From Vesta saturnalis (Eukaryota; Arthropoda; Insecta; Coleoptera; Lampyridae), in assembly GCA_036346205.1 (NCBI GenBank), contig JARFJB010002087.1:9418501-9482500 (forward strand): a stretch of 64,000 nucleotides of DNA, written 5' to 3'. The translations under genes were made by a program, and so were the position numbers. The notes beneath the pieces were generated by a model. It worked only from the letters and a program-made list of their open reading frames with translations, did no database searches and had not been told where the DNA came from. Below, in pieces: positions 13,003-26,950 of the stretch. The first letter of the stretch is position 1, and every line of letters starts with the position of its first letter.

Positions 13003-13428
13003 TATGTTCTAATCATCTATAATTAAATTAACAATATAATAATGTAAAATTATTTGAATTTAAAAAACTTTGTAAATTTTTTAATAAAAATTTAGATATT
13101 ATTATTTAATACACTTTGTATTATTTATATGCAAATTAGCTTCTTTTCATTCTGCTCTATATAATAGTAACTAAAACTAAAACTTTTCGAGAACATTTCA
13201 GAAAAACCTTTTCCATAAGAATGCAGGTAGCAGACCGCGAAAATTTTATTATTGTAATAAACGTTTGTCAAATCGCCATTATTACCACGATAGAAAAGAT
13301 AATAATTAGTGGATTTTTAATATCTTGATAATACGTCGTAATTTACTAATGTTTTCAAAATATTTTTGTTTATATATTTTTAGCTAATGAATGTAGGATC
13401 GTTTGTAACTAATATATATGTAAACATA
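13003..13428. other. Harbinger intron/spacer without gene
   Basis: AT-rich sequence between the MADF stop and the candidate LTR. No frame or structured element is recognised. Confidence 0.5.
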
Positions 13429-14326
13429 TGTTAGGGGGTAAGTGGCAGGTGCACGCTTAAAAATGCTTTACTGAAGGGGCGTAACAAATCATTGGAATTT
13501 TTCTTATGCGCGCTCTTGATGTAAAAATGTCATTGGTCTAATGATTAATTGTGGCGACCACGATGAAAAGATATCTTTGTTACTGGAGACCCGTAAATAT
13601 AAGGTTGTTACAGATGCATATTTTTAAAATTAAGAAGTGCAATAATTACTATGAAACTATTCCAATATAAGTTAGTGTCTCTTGTTTTTTTATTACTTTT
13701 GAAAGACGGGGTTGGTTTTCGGGAGTAGATATAGTTATGTTTGGATCGGGGGGGAAGGCAATTACAGCGAGCTTTTCAATCGAGCCAGATCGATTTTTGG
13801 GTTAATTAAATCCCTTCATTGTAAACAGCTTGTCTTTAAAATAATTCGTGCGTGTACATTTTTCCTTTGCATTCGCCAACACTAAGTTGTCTTTTCTTTC
13901 GGGATTAAACCGCGTCTATTAACGATTTGTGCCTGTGATCAATTAAGGGAATATTTATTCTAGTGTAAGTATGTATTTTTATAGGTATAACTGAAAGCGT
14001 GTAGCAAATAGTTTTACCAGTCTAGATAACATATTAAATACCAAACATTGTCTTGCAATCTTATTCGTACGCTGACTCATTAAGCTGAAATCTGTTAAAA
14101 TAAAAGGACAACATAGGGCCCTCTCCCCCGGGTATTTGTGCGAATTAGCATTGTTGATTGTTGTTTATATTTATAAGCGTGTAAAGACGGCTGGTGAATG
14201 GGTATCGGATGCCGCAGGTTATTAATTGTAAAAGGCAATTGTCGGTACACACTCCCAAGCCAGACCATTAAACACCTCGAATTTTATATTTATTGTTTTT
14301 ATATGTTGCGTAGGTAAATGTGTAAC

Positions 14327-14390
<64 letters not shown>

Positions 14391-15003
14391 CACGGTATGT
14401 TGCTAAGTTGAATTATTTGCCTGCGAGCTGATTTCTCTTTTTTATGTGCTTTATTACAATGTGAATTATGTATTTTGTGCTTTAGTTGTCACTAAACAAT
14501 TAGGTAATTTTTAAATCCCTTGTCTGTTTTCTTTTGATCCTCGCATTTGCCTTAGTACCTGTGCAATTTTACTGTTGTTGTATTTTATATGTACCGTGAT
14601 TTGCTTTATTATTTTATGTGCTTATTTACTTAAAGACCGGCGTGATTGGTTTTTAAAAAGGGCCACATGTTTGGTGTTACGATTTTTATTTTGATTATTT
14701 ATGACCCAATTGTGAGTGTGACTATATCTGTTTTTTTATTGTGTTTCTGTGTAACTGAACTGCTTTTTATTCATTTCCTCTTAATGTTATAATTTTGTTA
14801 TATATTTAACCCTTTCATTATTTTTTGTTCTGTTATTTGATTTATAAATGTACTTGAGCAATTGCTTATTTATGAATAAAGTGGGTTTTATTGGTGGTTC
14901 TTTCCCACAATAGTAGATTAACGTGCTGAACCACTGGTGCGCCAAGTTCGTTGATTTTGATTTGAGTAGTTTCATTTTTTTTACCTGCCCGCATGATGTA
15001 ACA
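13429..15003. mobile_element. Candidate solo LTR (~1.57 kb)
   Basis: The segment begins TGTTAGGGGG and ends GATGTAACA, giving TGTTA...TAACA inverted termini as in Gypsy-type LTRs. Flanking 4-bp sequences are CATA and CGTA (three of four match), a weak target duplication. It is richer in GC than its surroundings, has no open frame, holds a (GA)n tract, and carries a polyadenylation-like AATAAA near 14876. No gag, pol or second LTR is nearby, so it would be a solo LTR left by recombination. The last ~190 bases recur at 18083-18275 through duplication B. Another repeat type is possible. Confidence 0.5.
14329..14390. repeat. (GA)n microsatellite
   Basis: About 60 bases of almost pure GA within the candidate LTR, with one interruption. 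Confidence 0.95.
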
Positions 15004-15877
15004 CGTACCTCGTCCAGACTATCTCATTTAGATAGCATAACGTACCTAACACTAGACGGCCACTTAGTTTGATCAGGTTTGAAGTTTGCGAGTAATTAAA
15101 TATCAGACTTGTAAATAAATGCTAATGTTTTCATTATTGCCCGGAAAGTCAAAGTAAGGCAGGCAATTAATTTGAGTAATAACGACATTATTGTCAGTCA
15201 AGTCAAGATAAATCACTTAGCGATTGCTTGGTTCTTGAATTTGCATTATTTCAAATAAGTTCAAATTATTCTTTTCAAGATAGGGTACCTGGGGGACGTT
15301 ACAAGAACAAACATGTAAATTTGTATTATTAACGGTCATGCCTAAACAGCATTTAAGACTTCAGTGCCATATCTATATTTTCTAAATATCTCTAACCATA
15401 ATTGGTATACCATACCAATAGAAAACGTACCAGCATATACTTCTTTAGAACAGTCACTAGCACCTCACATGTTTCCAAGATAGCTTTACTGATTGTTTTA
15501 GGAGACATAGCAGAAAACTTCAGACCTTCAAAGTTTCTTCCGGTTGCTAGATAACGAAGGGTCAAAACAAGCCTTTCTTCAACTGTTGTATACGCTCGCA
15601 TATTACTACTTTGTTTTACTAAATGGGGTTCAAGGTTCAACCATGGAAAGTAACGTTTTGAACTTTTCTTCACTCATTCTCAAGTAATTGTGGTAGTCAA
15701 CGGAATCACTCAGCGATATTTCATAACCGTGAGTGTATTTTTCACGTTTCAACTACAATTTTTTACGCTTTACCCTTTTTTTCAAAATAAAATGCAAAAT
15801 AATCGCGACACATGCTTTCTTCTTGGCATCCATTGTAGAACTAACCTACTCAGATTTATAAAATAATATTGTCAATA

Positions 15878-16287
15878 ATAGGGGAAGCGGGGTAATACCG
15901 CGCGGTGGGATAATATCGCGCAGGCCAAAAAACATACAACGGATCGCGCAGTAAGAAGTGCAATCATATGTACGGTGTTAGAGAAACCCGGCAACTATGC
16001 AGAAAAGGTCTGCTGCCCTCTCAAAGCACTCAGTTGCACGTGGTACATGAAAGTGTTACGTTATTAGTTTTGCTTCTAATTTTGTGTCGTTCTAAAATAA
16101 GCTAGGTAAGGGGTAATTTTAGAACAAACTAAGATTCGTAAGTACATATCTTTTCGTCAATGCTTAGGTGATATTTGTCCACATTTGGTTTTTAATTTGA
16201 ATTTTAATTGTTGAAGTTATGATTAGAAAACCAAATCAAGGTTGGTAGGGGGTAATATCGCGCAAAGATGCGCGGTATTGCCCCTCA
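15878..16287. repeat. Left subterminal repeats of pogo A (GGGGTAATAYCGCGC)
   Basis: The motif occurs around 15888-15902, 15908-15920, 16249-16262 and, inverted, 16268-16284. Matching copies in the right end lie around 21830-21880 and 22044-22060. Repeated short motifs in both orientations next to the TIRs are typical of transposase-binding sites. They are strikingly CpG-rich in an AT-rich region. The same left-end motifs recur near 19150-19190 and 19520-19555 through duplication B. Confidence 0.7.
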
Positions 16288-16487
16288 TTTGTTTCATTGG
16301 GAACTTTTTGTTCTAATATTTTTCCTAGGTTTTGGTAAAAACATAAAAATTAGATCATATAAATGACTAAAGGTGATGATTTGTTAATTATATTTGTTTT
16401 ATTCTGACCAAATCCCAGAAAAAATATTTTAAAGAAGAAAAGAAAAAGAAATTAACATTTATTGTCAACGTTTACTTCTCATTTCAG

Positions 16488-18082
16488 ATGGTCGGAAACT
16501 ACAAACGAAAAACCCAACGACAACTCTGGTCAATTGACCAGCTTAATAACGCTATAGCTGCAATTAATACAGGTGCAAAAATACGTGCAGCCGCTAGAAA
16601 TTTTAATATTCCGGAGTCAACACTAATCTGATCATTTAAAGCCAAGAGGTATTGAAAATCGAGATCCGGCTGTAATTAACTGCATGAGAAGGAAACCAAT
16701 CTTTACTAAACCACAAGAAGTAGAGTTAGCAGACCATGTGGTAAAATTGGGAAATTTGTTTTATGGAGTTACGCCGTGGGAGTTGAGACGAATAGCGTTC
16801 AATTTTGCTAATCACTTGAAACACAAATTCAACACAGACAAGAAACTAGCTGGCAAAGATTGGCTAAGAGGATTTCTGAAACTGAATCCCCAACTAAGTG
16901 TTCGCCAGCCAGAAGGTACTAGCATAAACCGTATATCATCCTTTAATGCTGAGGCTGTTGGAATTTTTTTTTTAAATCTTGAAGCCGTTTTGAGCAAGTT
17001 TAAATTTAGAGGCGACAGGATTTTTAATGCGGACGAGTACGGTATAACTACCGTTCAGAAGAAGTCGGGAAAAGTTTATGCCAAAAGAGGAGAAAAACAA
17101 GTGGGTGTTGCCACTTCAGCCGAGCGTGGACAAGACAATCACCATCTTATGTGCTGTTAGTGCATCTGGTTGCTACATCCCTCCAATGATCATTTATCCT
17201 AGGAAACGATTATCCCCCAGTTAGAGAGATGGTCCAATAGGATGTATATATGCACGTTCAGACAATGGGTGGTCAAACGATTTGTTGTTCTTGAAATGGC
17301 TTAAGCATTTCCAGATATATGTAAAGTCAACTGAGGCCGATCCAGTTTTGCTGGTATTAGGTAACCATTCCAGTCATATATAATTAGATATTTATAATTT
17401 TTGCAAAGAAAATTATATTGTGCTTCTCACAATACCACCTCATATGTCAAACCACCTTCAGCCTTTAAATTTAGTTTTTTTTTGGGGTTCACTTAAAAAA
17501 GCTCTCTTTGCCATTTATGATTCTCATATGATTTCGACGGCACATGAGAAGATCACGGTGTATGATCTGGCTCGCTTGTTCAATCAAGCATATATAAATG
17601 TAGCAACGATGGACAAAGGAATATCAGGATTCAGAACTAAAGGAATATTTCCTTTCAACAGCACTAAGTTTACAGAAGAAGACTTTGCACCAGCTGAACA
17701 GTTTAGAGAACTTGTTTTAGATACTAACCAAGGAGAAAATGAAAGAGCTTAAACATTCCATCTCTTCAAGTATCGTCAACAAGCATAGCCATTTCTGAAC
17801 CAACATCATCGACATTAAGGGCTACTGTGGAACAGACACCATCAACATCCACAGCTGAACCTGGATCTTTACCTTCATGGTCAGGTATCGTTAAAGTATC
17901 AGATGTAGCTCCTGTTCCAAAGAAAGTAATTAAAAAGTCTACCAAAAAAACGACAGTAAGGAAACAACAATCAGAAATTTGGACTGCTACACCAGTGAAG
18001 GCTGTTCTCCTGGAAAAACAAGCTAAGCGAGATGCGAAAACTGAGAAGCAAGCTAGGAGAGAACATAATGGTGATATAAAAG
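16488..18082 (+). pseudogene. Pogo-like transposase A, copy 1 (truncated by duplication)
   Basis: The start at 16488 (MVGNYKRKTQRQLW) directly follows a splice-acceptor-like TTTCTCATTTCAG. The pipsqueak-type helix (INTGAKIRAAARNFNIPEST) is in frame here. A stop near 16628 and a frameshift precede the CENP-B-like DNA-binding domain and the first catalytic Asp (IFNADEYGI, about 17018-17044). The second acidic position reads LVLGNHSSH (Gly for Asp) and the third LQPLNLVFF (Asn for Asp). The frame is cut at GDIK by the duplication junction and runs into LTR sequence. Confidence 0.82.
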
Positions 18083-21000
18083 CCTTTCATTATTTTTTGT
18101 TCTGTTATTTGATTTATAAATGTACTTGAGCAATTGCTTATTTATGAATAAAGTGGGTTTTATTGGTGGTTCTTTCCCACAATAGTAGATTAACGTGCTG
18201 AACCACTGGTGCGCCAAGTTCGTTGATTTTGATTTGAGTAGTTTCATTTTTTTTACCTGCCCGCATGATGTAACACGTACCTCGTCCAGACTATCTCATT
18301 TAGATAGCATAACGTACCTAACACTAGACGGCCACTTAGTTTGATCAGGTTTGAAGTTTGCGAGTAATTAAATATCAGACTTGTAAATAAATGCTAATGT
18401 TTTCATTATTGCCCGGAAAGTCAAAGTAAGGCAGGCAATTAATTTGAGTAATAACGACATTATTGTCAGTCAAGTCAAGATAAATCACTTAGCGATTGCT
18501 TGGTTCTTGAATTTGCATTATTTCAAATAAGTTCAAATTATTCTTTTCAAGATAGGGTACCTGGGGGACGTTACAAGAACAAACATGTAAATTTGTATTA
18601 TTAACGGTCATGCCTAAACAGCATTTAAGACTTCAGTGCCATATCTATATTTTCTAAATATCTCTAACCATAATTGGTATACCATACCAATAGAAAACGT
18701 ACCAGCATATACTTCTTTAGAACAGTCACTAGCACCTCACATGTTTCCAAGATAGCTTTACTGATTGTTTTAGGAGACATAGCAGAAAACTTCAGACCTT
18801 CAAAGTTTCTTCCGGTTGCTAGATAACGAAGGGTCAAAACAAGCCTTTCTTCAACTGTTGTATACGCTCGCATATTACTACTTTGTTTTACTAAATGGGG
18901 TTCAAGGTTCAACCATGGAAAGTAACGTTTTGAACTTTTCTTCACTCATTCTCAAGTAATTGTGGTAGTCAACGGAATCACTCAGCGATATTTCATAACC
19001 GTGAGTGTATTTTTCACGTTTCAACTACAATTTTTTACGCTTTACCCTTTTTTTCAAAATAAAATGCAAAATAATCGCGACACATGCTTTCTTCTTGGCA
19101 TCCATTGTAGAACTAACCTACTCAGATTTATAAAATAATATTGTCAATAATAGGGGAAGCGGGTAATACCGCGCGGTGGGATAATATCGCGCAGGCCAAA
19201 AAACATACAACGGATCGCGCAGTAAGAAGTGCAATCATATGTACGGTGTTAGAGAAACCCGGCAACTATGCAGAAAAGGTCTGCTGCCCTCTCAAAGCAC
19301 TCAGTTGCACGTGGTACATGAAAGTGTTACGTTATTAGTTTTGCTTCTAATTTTGTGTCGTTCTAAAATAAGCTAGGTAAGGGGTAATTTTAGAACAAAC
19401 TAAGATTCGTAAGTACATATCTTTTCGTCAATGCTTAGGTGATATTTGTCCACATTTGGTTTTTAATTTGAATTTTAATTGTTGAAGTTATGATTAGAAA
19501 ACCAAATCAAGGTTGGTAGGGTAATATCGCGCAAAGATGCGCGGTATTGCCCTCATTTGTTTCATTGGGAACTTTTGTTCTAATATTTTTCCTAGGTTTT
19601 GGTAAAACATAAAAATTAGATCATATAAATGACTAAAGATGATGATTTGTTAATTATATTTGTTTTATTCTGACCAAATCCCAGAAAAATATTTTAAAGA
19701 AGAAAAGAAAAAGAAATTAACATTTATTGTCAACGTTTACTTCTCATTTCAGATGGTCGGAAACTACAAACGAAAACCCAACGACAACTCTGGTCAATTG
19801 ACCAGCTTAATAACGCTATAGCTGCAATTAATACAGGTGCAAAAATACGTGCAGCCGCTAGAAATTTTAATATTCCGGAGTCAACACTAATCTGATCATT
19901 TAAAGCCAAGAGGTATTGAAAATCGAGATCCGGCTGTAATTAACTGCATGAGAAGGAAACCAATCTTTACTAAACCACAAGAAGTAGAGTTAGCAGACCA
20001 TGTGGTAAAATTGGGAAATTTGTTTTATGGAGTTACGCCGTGGGAGTTGAGACGAATAGCGTTCAATTTTGCTAATCACTTGAAACACAAATTCAACACA
20101 GACAAGAAACTAGCTGGCAAAGATTGGCTAAGAGGATTTCTGAAACTGAATCCCCAACTAAGTGTTCGCCAGCCAGAAGGTACTAGCATAAACCGTATAT
20201 CATCCTTTAATGCTGAGGCTGTTGGAATTTTTTTTTTAAATCTTGAAGCCGTTTTGAGCAAGTTTAAATTTAGAGGCGACAGGATTTTTAATGCGGACGA
20301 GTACGGTATAACTACCGTTCAGAAGAAGTCGGGAAAAGTTTATGCCAAAAGAGGAGAAAAACAAGTGGGTGTTGCCACTTCAGCCGAGCGTGGACAAGAC
20401 AATCACCATCTTATGTGCTGTTAGTGCATCTGGTTGCTACATCCCTCCAATGATCATTTATCCTAGGAAACGATTATCCCCCCAGTTAGAGAGAGATGGT
20501 CCAATAGGATGTATATATGCACGTTCAGACAATGGGTGGTCAAACGATTTGTTGTTCTTGAAATGGCTTAAGCATTTCCAGATATATGTAAAGTCAACTG
20601 AGGCCGATCCAGTTTTGCTGGTATTAGGTAACCATTCCAGTCATATATAATTAGATATTTATAATTTTTGCAAAGAAAATTATATTGTGCTTCTCACAAT
20701 ACCACCTCATATGTCAAACCACCTTCAGCCTTTAAATTTAGTTTTTTTTTGGGGTTCACTTAAAAAAGCTCTCTTTGCCATTTATGATTCTCATATGATT
20801 TCGACGGCACATGAGAAGATCACGGTGTATGATCTGGCTCGCTTGTTCAATCAAGCATATATAAATGTAGCAACGATGGACAAAGGAATATCAGGATTCA
20901 GAACTAAAGGAATATTTCCTTTCAACAGCACTAAGTTTACAGAAGAAGACTTTGCACCAGCTGAACAGTTTAGAGAACTTGTTTTAGATACTAACCAAGG

Positions 21001-21350
21001 AGAAAATGAAAAGAGCTTAAACATTCCATCTCTTCAAGTATCGTCAACAAGCATAGCCATTTCTGAACCAACATCATCGACATTAAGGGCTACTGTGGAA
21101 CAGACACCATCAACATCCACAGCTGAACCTGGATCTTTACCTTCATGGTCAGGTATCGTTAAAGTATCAGATGTAGCTCCTGTTCCAAAGAAAGTAATTA
21201 AAAAGTCTACCAAAAAAACGACAGTAAGGAAACAACAATCAGAAATTTGGACTGCTACACCAGTGAAGGCTGTTCTCCTGGAAAAACAAGCTAAGCGAGA
21301 TGCGAAAACTGAGAAGCAAGCTAGGAGAGAACATAATGGTGATATAAAAG
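18083..21350. repeat. Tandem duplication B, second unit (3268 bp)
   Basis: Near-identical to 14811-18082. It continues rightward into the true 3' part of the pogo transposase, so the intact C-terminus exists only here. The upstream HARBI1 exon copy in this unit (18681-19105) lacks its second exon downstream on the minus strand. Confidence 0.9.
18681..19105 (-). pseudogene. Duplicated HARBI1 first exon
   Basis: Exact counterpart of the exon at 15409-15833, carried by duplication B, with the same frameshifts and the same GTACGT donor at its end. The nearest downstream acceptor on this strand is that of the original gene, more than 6 kb away beyond the first exon copy. Confidence 0.8.
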
Positions 21351-21745
21351 GAAAAAAATGCAAACGAAAAGTTACTATTTCTAACAAAACACAACAGAAT
21401 ATTAGAGCTCCGAGAAAAAAAAGCCGTATTGTGGAGCATATGTCGGAAGATGATTCTGAATCATCTGTAGAAATGAATCTGTCAGAAGGTAGCGACTCAG
21501 ATCTCAGTGAAATAGCACAATGTCATGTTCCTCCTGGAGCCAATGAAGTATGCATCGTATGCGAAGAATTTGGAAAAAACAAGGAACTTTGGTATCGCTG
21601 TGTTGGATGTGCGGCATCGGCGCATGAAGCTTGTAGTGGTTGGGAGTCAGCTGAAGGTTTTCAATGCGATGGGTGCAGAGAAAATATTAAGAAAGTAGAA
21701 GTATCAAATGTTTCAAGAAAAAAGTGTTTTATTGCTAATGTTTAA
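19753..21745 (+). pseudogene. Pogo-like transposase A, copy 2 (full length, catalytically dead)
   Basis: Same layout as copy 1 but with the true C-terminus. Order: pipsqueak helix (frameshifted here by one lost A near 19777), CENP-B-like HTH, DDE_1 core with first Asp in FNADEYG (about 20290-20310), then GNHSSH where DNHSSH is expected, and LQPLN where LQPLD is expected, with the 35-residue spacing of Tigger/pogo enzymes. Two of three catalytic acids are therefore replaced. A 352-codon frame (20687-21745) continues through a Ser/Thr/Lys-rich linker and an acidic patch to a PHD-like zinc finger: C-x2-C (CIVCEEF), RCVGC, H-x2-C and C-x2-C (FQCDGC). The finger may bind chromatin. Stops at 19892 and 20648 confirm decay. 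Confidence 0.85.
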
Positions 21746-21824
21746 ACTTTTGTTTTTTTGTTTAGTTATTACAAGTTTCATTGATTATTTTTTATTTTTG
21801 TTACTTCACAATCTCAAATAACAT

Positions 21825-22072
21825 GCACGATATTGCCCCACTAGCTAAGCGATATTACCCCACCGGGTGGGGCAATACCGCGAAAAGCACGTGTTGCGTA
21901 GTTTAGAAAAATTTGAGTGATACATTTTCTTTTTTAAATACTTCTTTATAACATCTTAAACCAAATATATTTGTGAAGAATTTACCAGTTTGTCAACTGT
22001 TTATTGTGTAAAATATAAATTTCTCGAATGTTTCAGCTTAGGTGCGCGATATTACCCCGCCTTCCCCTACTG
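21825..22072. repeat. Right subterminal repeats and TIR of pogo A
   Basis: Copies of GATATTRCCCC and its inverse (GGGGCAATACCGCG) cluster at 21829-21881, and the terminal copy GCGCGATATTACCCCGCC lies at about 22043-22060, followed by TTCCCCTACTG at the end of the element. Confidence 0.7.
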
Positions 22073-22159
22073 ACCGTGTACGGCAAATATAAAAATTTCG
22101 TCTGGTTTGACAATATTATTGAATCAATAATAATTGTCAATAATATTGAACATGTACGG

Positions 22160-24430
22160 GCCCTATATGAGTTGTACATCATTAGATTCAACCTGTCATT
22201 CTTTTCATGTCATTTATTATCTAATCTCTAACATATGTTTTGCTTATTTGATTGCAAATAAAAAATATACATTAATAAAAAAAAACTGTTGGTATTTTTT
22301 TATCTACCGTTCGTGTCCAAAATTTAGATAATTTCTAATTTTATTTGTATTTGTATTTATCATTACATTCAGTTAGTCATTAATTTGTATTATGTTTATG
22401 TGGTTATTTGACACGTCTAAGTTATATTTTTAGAAATAATTATTCATTCATACTATTAAAACAGTAATAGTAACACAATTCTAGTATTTCTAAAACTTGC
22501 ATATTTTTAATGAATTAAATCTAAAAATAAATTAATCAAAATTCACAATAAGACGGAAACCAAAAAAATCTTAGGATGTGATTTATTTATGGAATACTCT
22601 CATGCTTATTATCATTTTACGTGGTAGTCTGGTAATATAAGTACATTTAAAGACACAATTTTAAATTGTGAATGCATGTTATATTTGTTATTGTCAATTT
22701 TGATACATTTTACTCAAGCATCATTGTATCGATTTTATTTTATTTGTCTACATTCTTTATCATTACTACTGGATAAGTTAGATTGAGGATTTAAGTGGCT
22801 GTTTCATAGATAGGGGATCCCTTTGACTAACAAAGTTGAGTGGAACTCAAACATTTAAACTGTTCTGATTATCAATAAATAAATATTAGTAAACACGTTG
22901 CGATTGAATTTTGCAAATAGTGTCTGTCTCATAATGAATTCTCGAAGTTAATCTCTGTAAGATACAAATTATTTAAATTCAGAACGGCATATTTTAATTA
23001 ATATGATTATCTACCGTTTGATCAATGATTATCCTTTAATACAAAAATAAGGCGCCATTTTGCATAATTTTTGTAAATCTTTGTTAATTATATAATTACC
23101 ACATCAACCTTGTCACTATAAGAAATAACGATTATAAATACACGTTCTTTTTTTTTAACCCTGTAGCAAATAACTGGTTTAGGTTATTATTACCTATTCT
23201 GATAATGAAATATAAAAAAACTTCACGTCGTAAAAGAAAATTCTTACGTTTAACAAACAAATTAGCAGAAACTCGTTTAGAATAACGTGAAATTGTACGC
23301 TACATAATAATGTTAATTTACGACAGATAGTGTTACATTAAATCTTCCCATAATATTTAATCACTAAAACTGATTTATAACTGATTTTAAATAACATGTT
23401 TTATAACTTTTTATATTTGCATTCATGCTAATGATTATCAAACAATAAGACATTTTACTAACGAACATATTTTCTATCGGTCAGGGATTATATCAATATT
23501 GAAGTTGCAAGGAAATCCACAATCTATAAATAGCAAAACGAATAGTACTTGTTTTTTTAAATTTAACATTGTTAATAATTACTGTTTAAAATACTCTGTC
23601 ATGATATAATACAAATAAATGCAAGAAATGACATATTATTTTGAAATTCATACAGATAAGTTATTGCATCACATTAATTTATTTCGTCAGTAATTACGTC
23701 CTTAAATTTCGTCATCACATGTATGATTATCTTCTTTAATTTTCCTGTTGGTTACAATTCAGGTTTGTGGTGCGGTCACGAGTGAATATTAATCATACAA
23801 AACCAAATATACATATTTGAAGCGCCTCTATAAAATTGCAAGATAGCTATTTAGGTATAATTAGCTATTTTGTCCTTAATCGAGAAAATGCAAGTATACC
23901 GGTATGTACAGAAATAATTACAGGTTAAGAAAATAATCGTACTCTAAGGACCAACTTCAAGTTTTATATGGCAGATCGCAGACGATATAATTCTTTATTA
24001 CAAACCTGTTTGCAAACAATGTAATGTTGAATTTGCTATATTTTGTAACTATTGAAGAAACAGACCTTGTGGATGAAATTAATAATATTTCACAATGTTA
24101 ACTAAATATTATCACAGTCTTTAATTTTTTTTTGTACGAATTTTGATCTATAAAAATCCCATCTTTTTACCAAGCGAATGTATACTGTTATTTCTTACAA
24201 CTCGCTTATTGCTGTTTTGTGGAAGTCAATGGACAGTTATGATGAAGATATCATATTCAGTTAATTGCACAAGAATGTTAAAATTTGCATAATAGTCTAC
24301 GTGTACTTAAATTGAAGCACTAAAAGTTAAATCTTATTGTAATAAAAAATCGACAGAGATTTTTAACTTACTCATATCTGTTCTTACATTAACGTACAAA
24401 ATGCATAATTTTTTTATATTGTGAAAAGTT
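22160..24430. other. AT-rich intergenic sequence, no feature recognised
   Basis: More than 2.2 kb without a convincing open frame, transposon terminus or RNA gene. Two overlapping short frames near 22028-22331 straddle the Harbinger end and are not genes. This may be the least disturbed host DNA in the first half of the window. Confidence 0.5.
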
Positions 24431-24431
24431 A

Positions 24432-24512
<81 letters not shown>
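24432..24512. repeat. (TA)n microsatellite
   Basis: About 80 bases of pure TA next to the solo right-end fragment of mariner D. The duplicate lies at about 28087-28160. Confidence 0.95.
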
Positions 24513-24516
<4 letters not shown>

Positions 24517-24517
<1 letters not shown>

Positions 24518-24611
24518 ATATACCAACTAAACTATAACTGCATTCCAAATTTTATTAATCTGGCTTATATAAAACGGAGGATATAGAAGAAGGCGTTCTT
24601 GTTGCCGTACC

Positions 24612-24613
<2 letters not shown>
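24517..24613 (+). mobile_element. Solo right-terminal fragment of mariner D family
   Basis: Matches the outermost ~95 bases of the right end at 31806-31902 (TTATATAAAACGGAGGATATA, then GCGTTCTTGTTGCCG..CCCTG) in the same orientation. It is followed by a TA tract and mariner E. A left-end copy of the same family begins right after mariner E, so mariner E is flanked by oppositely oriented D-family ends. The duplicate lies at about 28167-28259. Confidence 0.75.
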
Positions 24614-24659
<46 letters not shown>

Positions 24660-24661
24660 CA

Positions 24662-26950
<2,289 letters not shown>

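Larger units (their letters stand above)
11726..15833 (-). pseudogene. HARBI1-like Harbinger nuclease (two exons, broken)
   Basis: DDE nuclease of PIF/Harbinger elements (DDE_Tnp_4 type). Exon 1 starts at 15833 (MDAKKKACVAIILHFILKK) and runs through YHNYLRMSEEKFKTLL, ERLVLTLRYLATGRNFEGLKF and ETCEVLVTVLKKYML to a GTACGT donor near 15408. Exon 2 begins at 12389 after a TTTTTTTCAG acceptor: FPTSPEEWANIAL, then the catalytic motifs GTLDWKH (D), VFVADDAF (D) and ARVVVENAFGIL (E). All three acidic residues are present. A frameshift near 11880 precedes the C-terminal VCCYVHNFL block, and others break exon 1 near 15650 and 15780. The ~3-kb intron holds the plus-strand MADF exon 2 and the solo LTR. 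The gene is very likely inactive. Confidence 0.75.
14811..18082. repeat. Tandem duplication B, first unit (3272 bp)
   Basis: Begins inside the candidate LTR (CCTTTCATTATTTTTTG) and ends inside the pogo transposase (GATATAAAAG). The next unit follows directly at 18083. It carries the HARBI1 first exon and most of the pogo A transposase. Differences from unit 2 are mainly homopolymer lengths: runs of G near 15888 and 16247, A near 16345 and 16510, C near 17215. No clear microhomology is seen at the join. Confidence 0.9.
15876..22072 (+). mobile_element. Pogo-like element A inserted in the Harbinger
   Basis: The right end reads, on the other strand, CAGTAGGGGAAGGCGGGGTA. The left end (15876) carries TAGGGGAAGCGGGGTAATA, so the TIRs match except for a damaged first few bases. 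CAGT starts and a TA target fit the pogo family. It sits just upstream of the HARBI1 start codon. Internal duplication B makes it look 6.2 kb long; the original was about 2.9 kb (equivalent to 19148-22072). Iterated GC-rich subterminal motifs lie at both ends. Confidence 0.8.
10784..22158. mobile_element. PIF/Harbinger element with nested insertions
   Basis: Both ends carry an inverted match: CGTACACGAGCAATATTATTG at the left (10784) and, read inward on the other strand, CGTACATGTTCAATATTATTG at the right (ending 22158), each followed by further ACAAT/ATTGT motifs. Between them lie the two genes typical of Harbinger: a HARBI1-type nuclease on minus and a MADF-domain protein on plus. A pogo-like element, a candidate solo LTR and a 3.27-kb tandem duplication account for most of the excess length. 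Without the pogo element and the extra duplication unit, about 5.2 kb remains. The exact target duplication was not resolved. Confidence 0.72.

Noticed and set aside
14787..14975. 62-codon minus frame repeated at 18053-18247
   Set aside because: It lies in the candidate LTR and is repeated only because of duplication B; the C-termini differ at the junction.
16812..16997. Minus-strand frame inside pogo A, also at 20076-20261
   Set aside because: Shadow of the plus-strand transposase.
21034..21439. Two minus-strand frames of 117 and 66 codons
   Set aside because: Antisense to the pogo A linker region; hydrophobic composition mirrors the Lys/Ser-rich sense strand.
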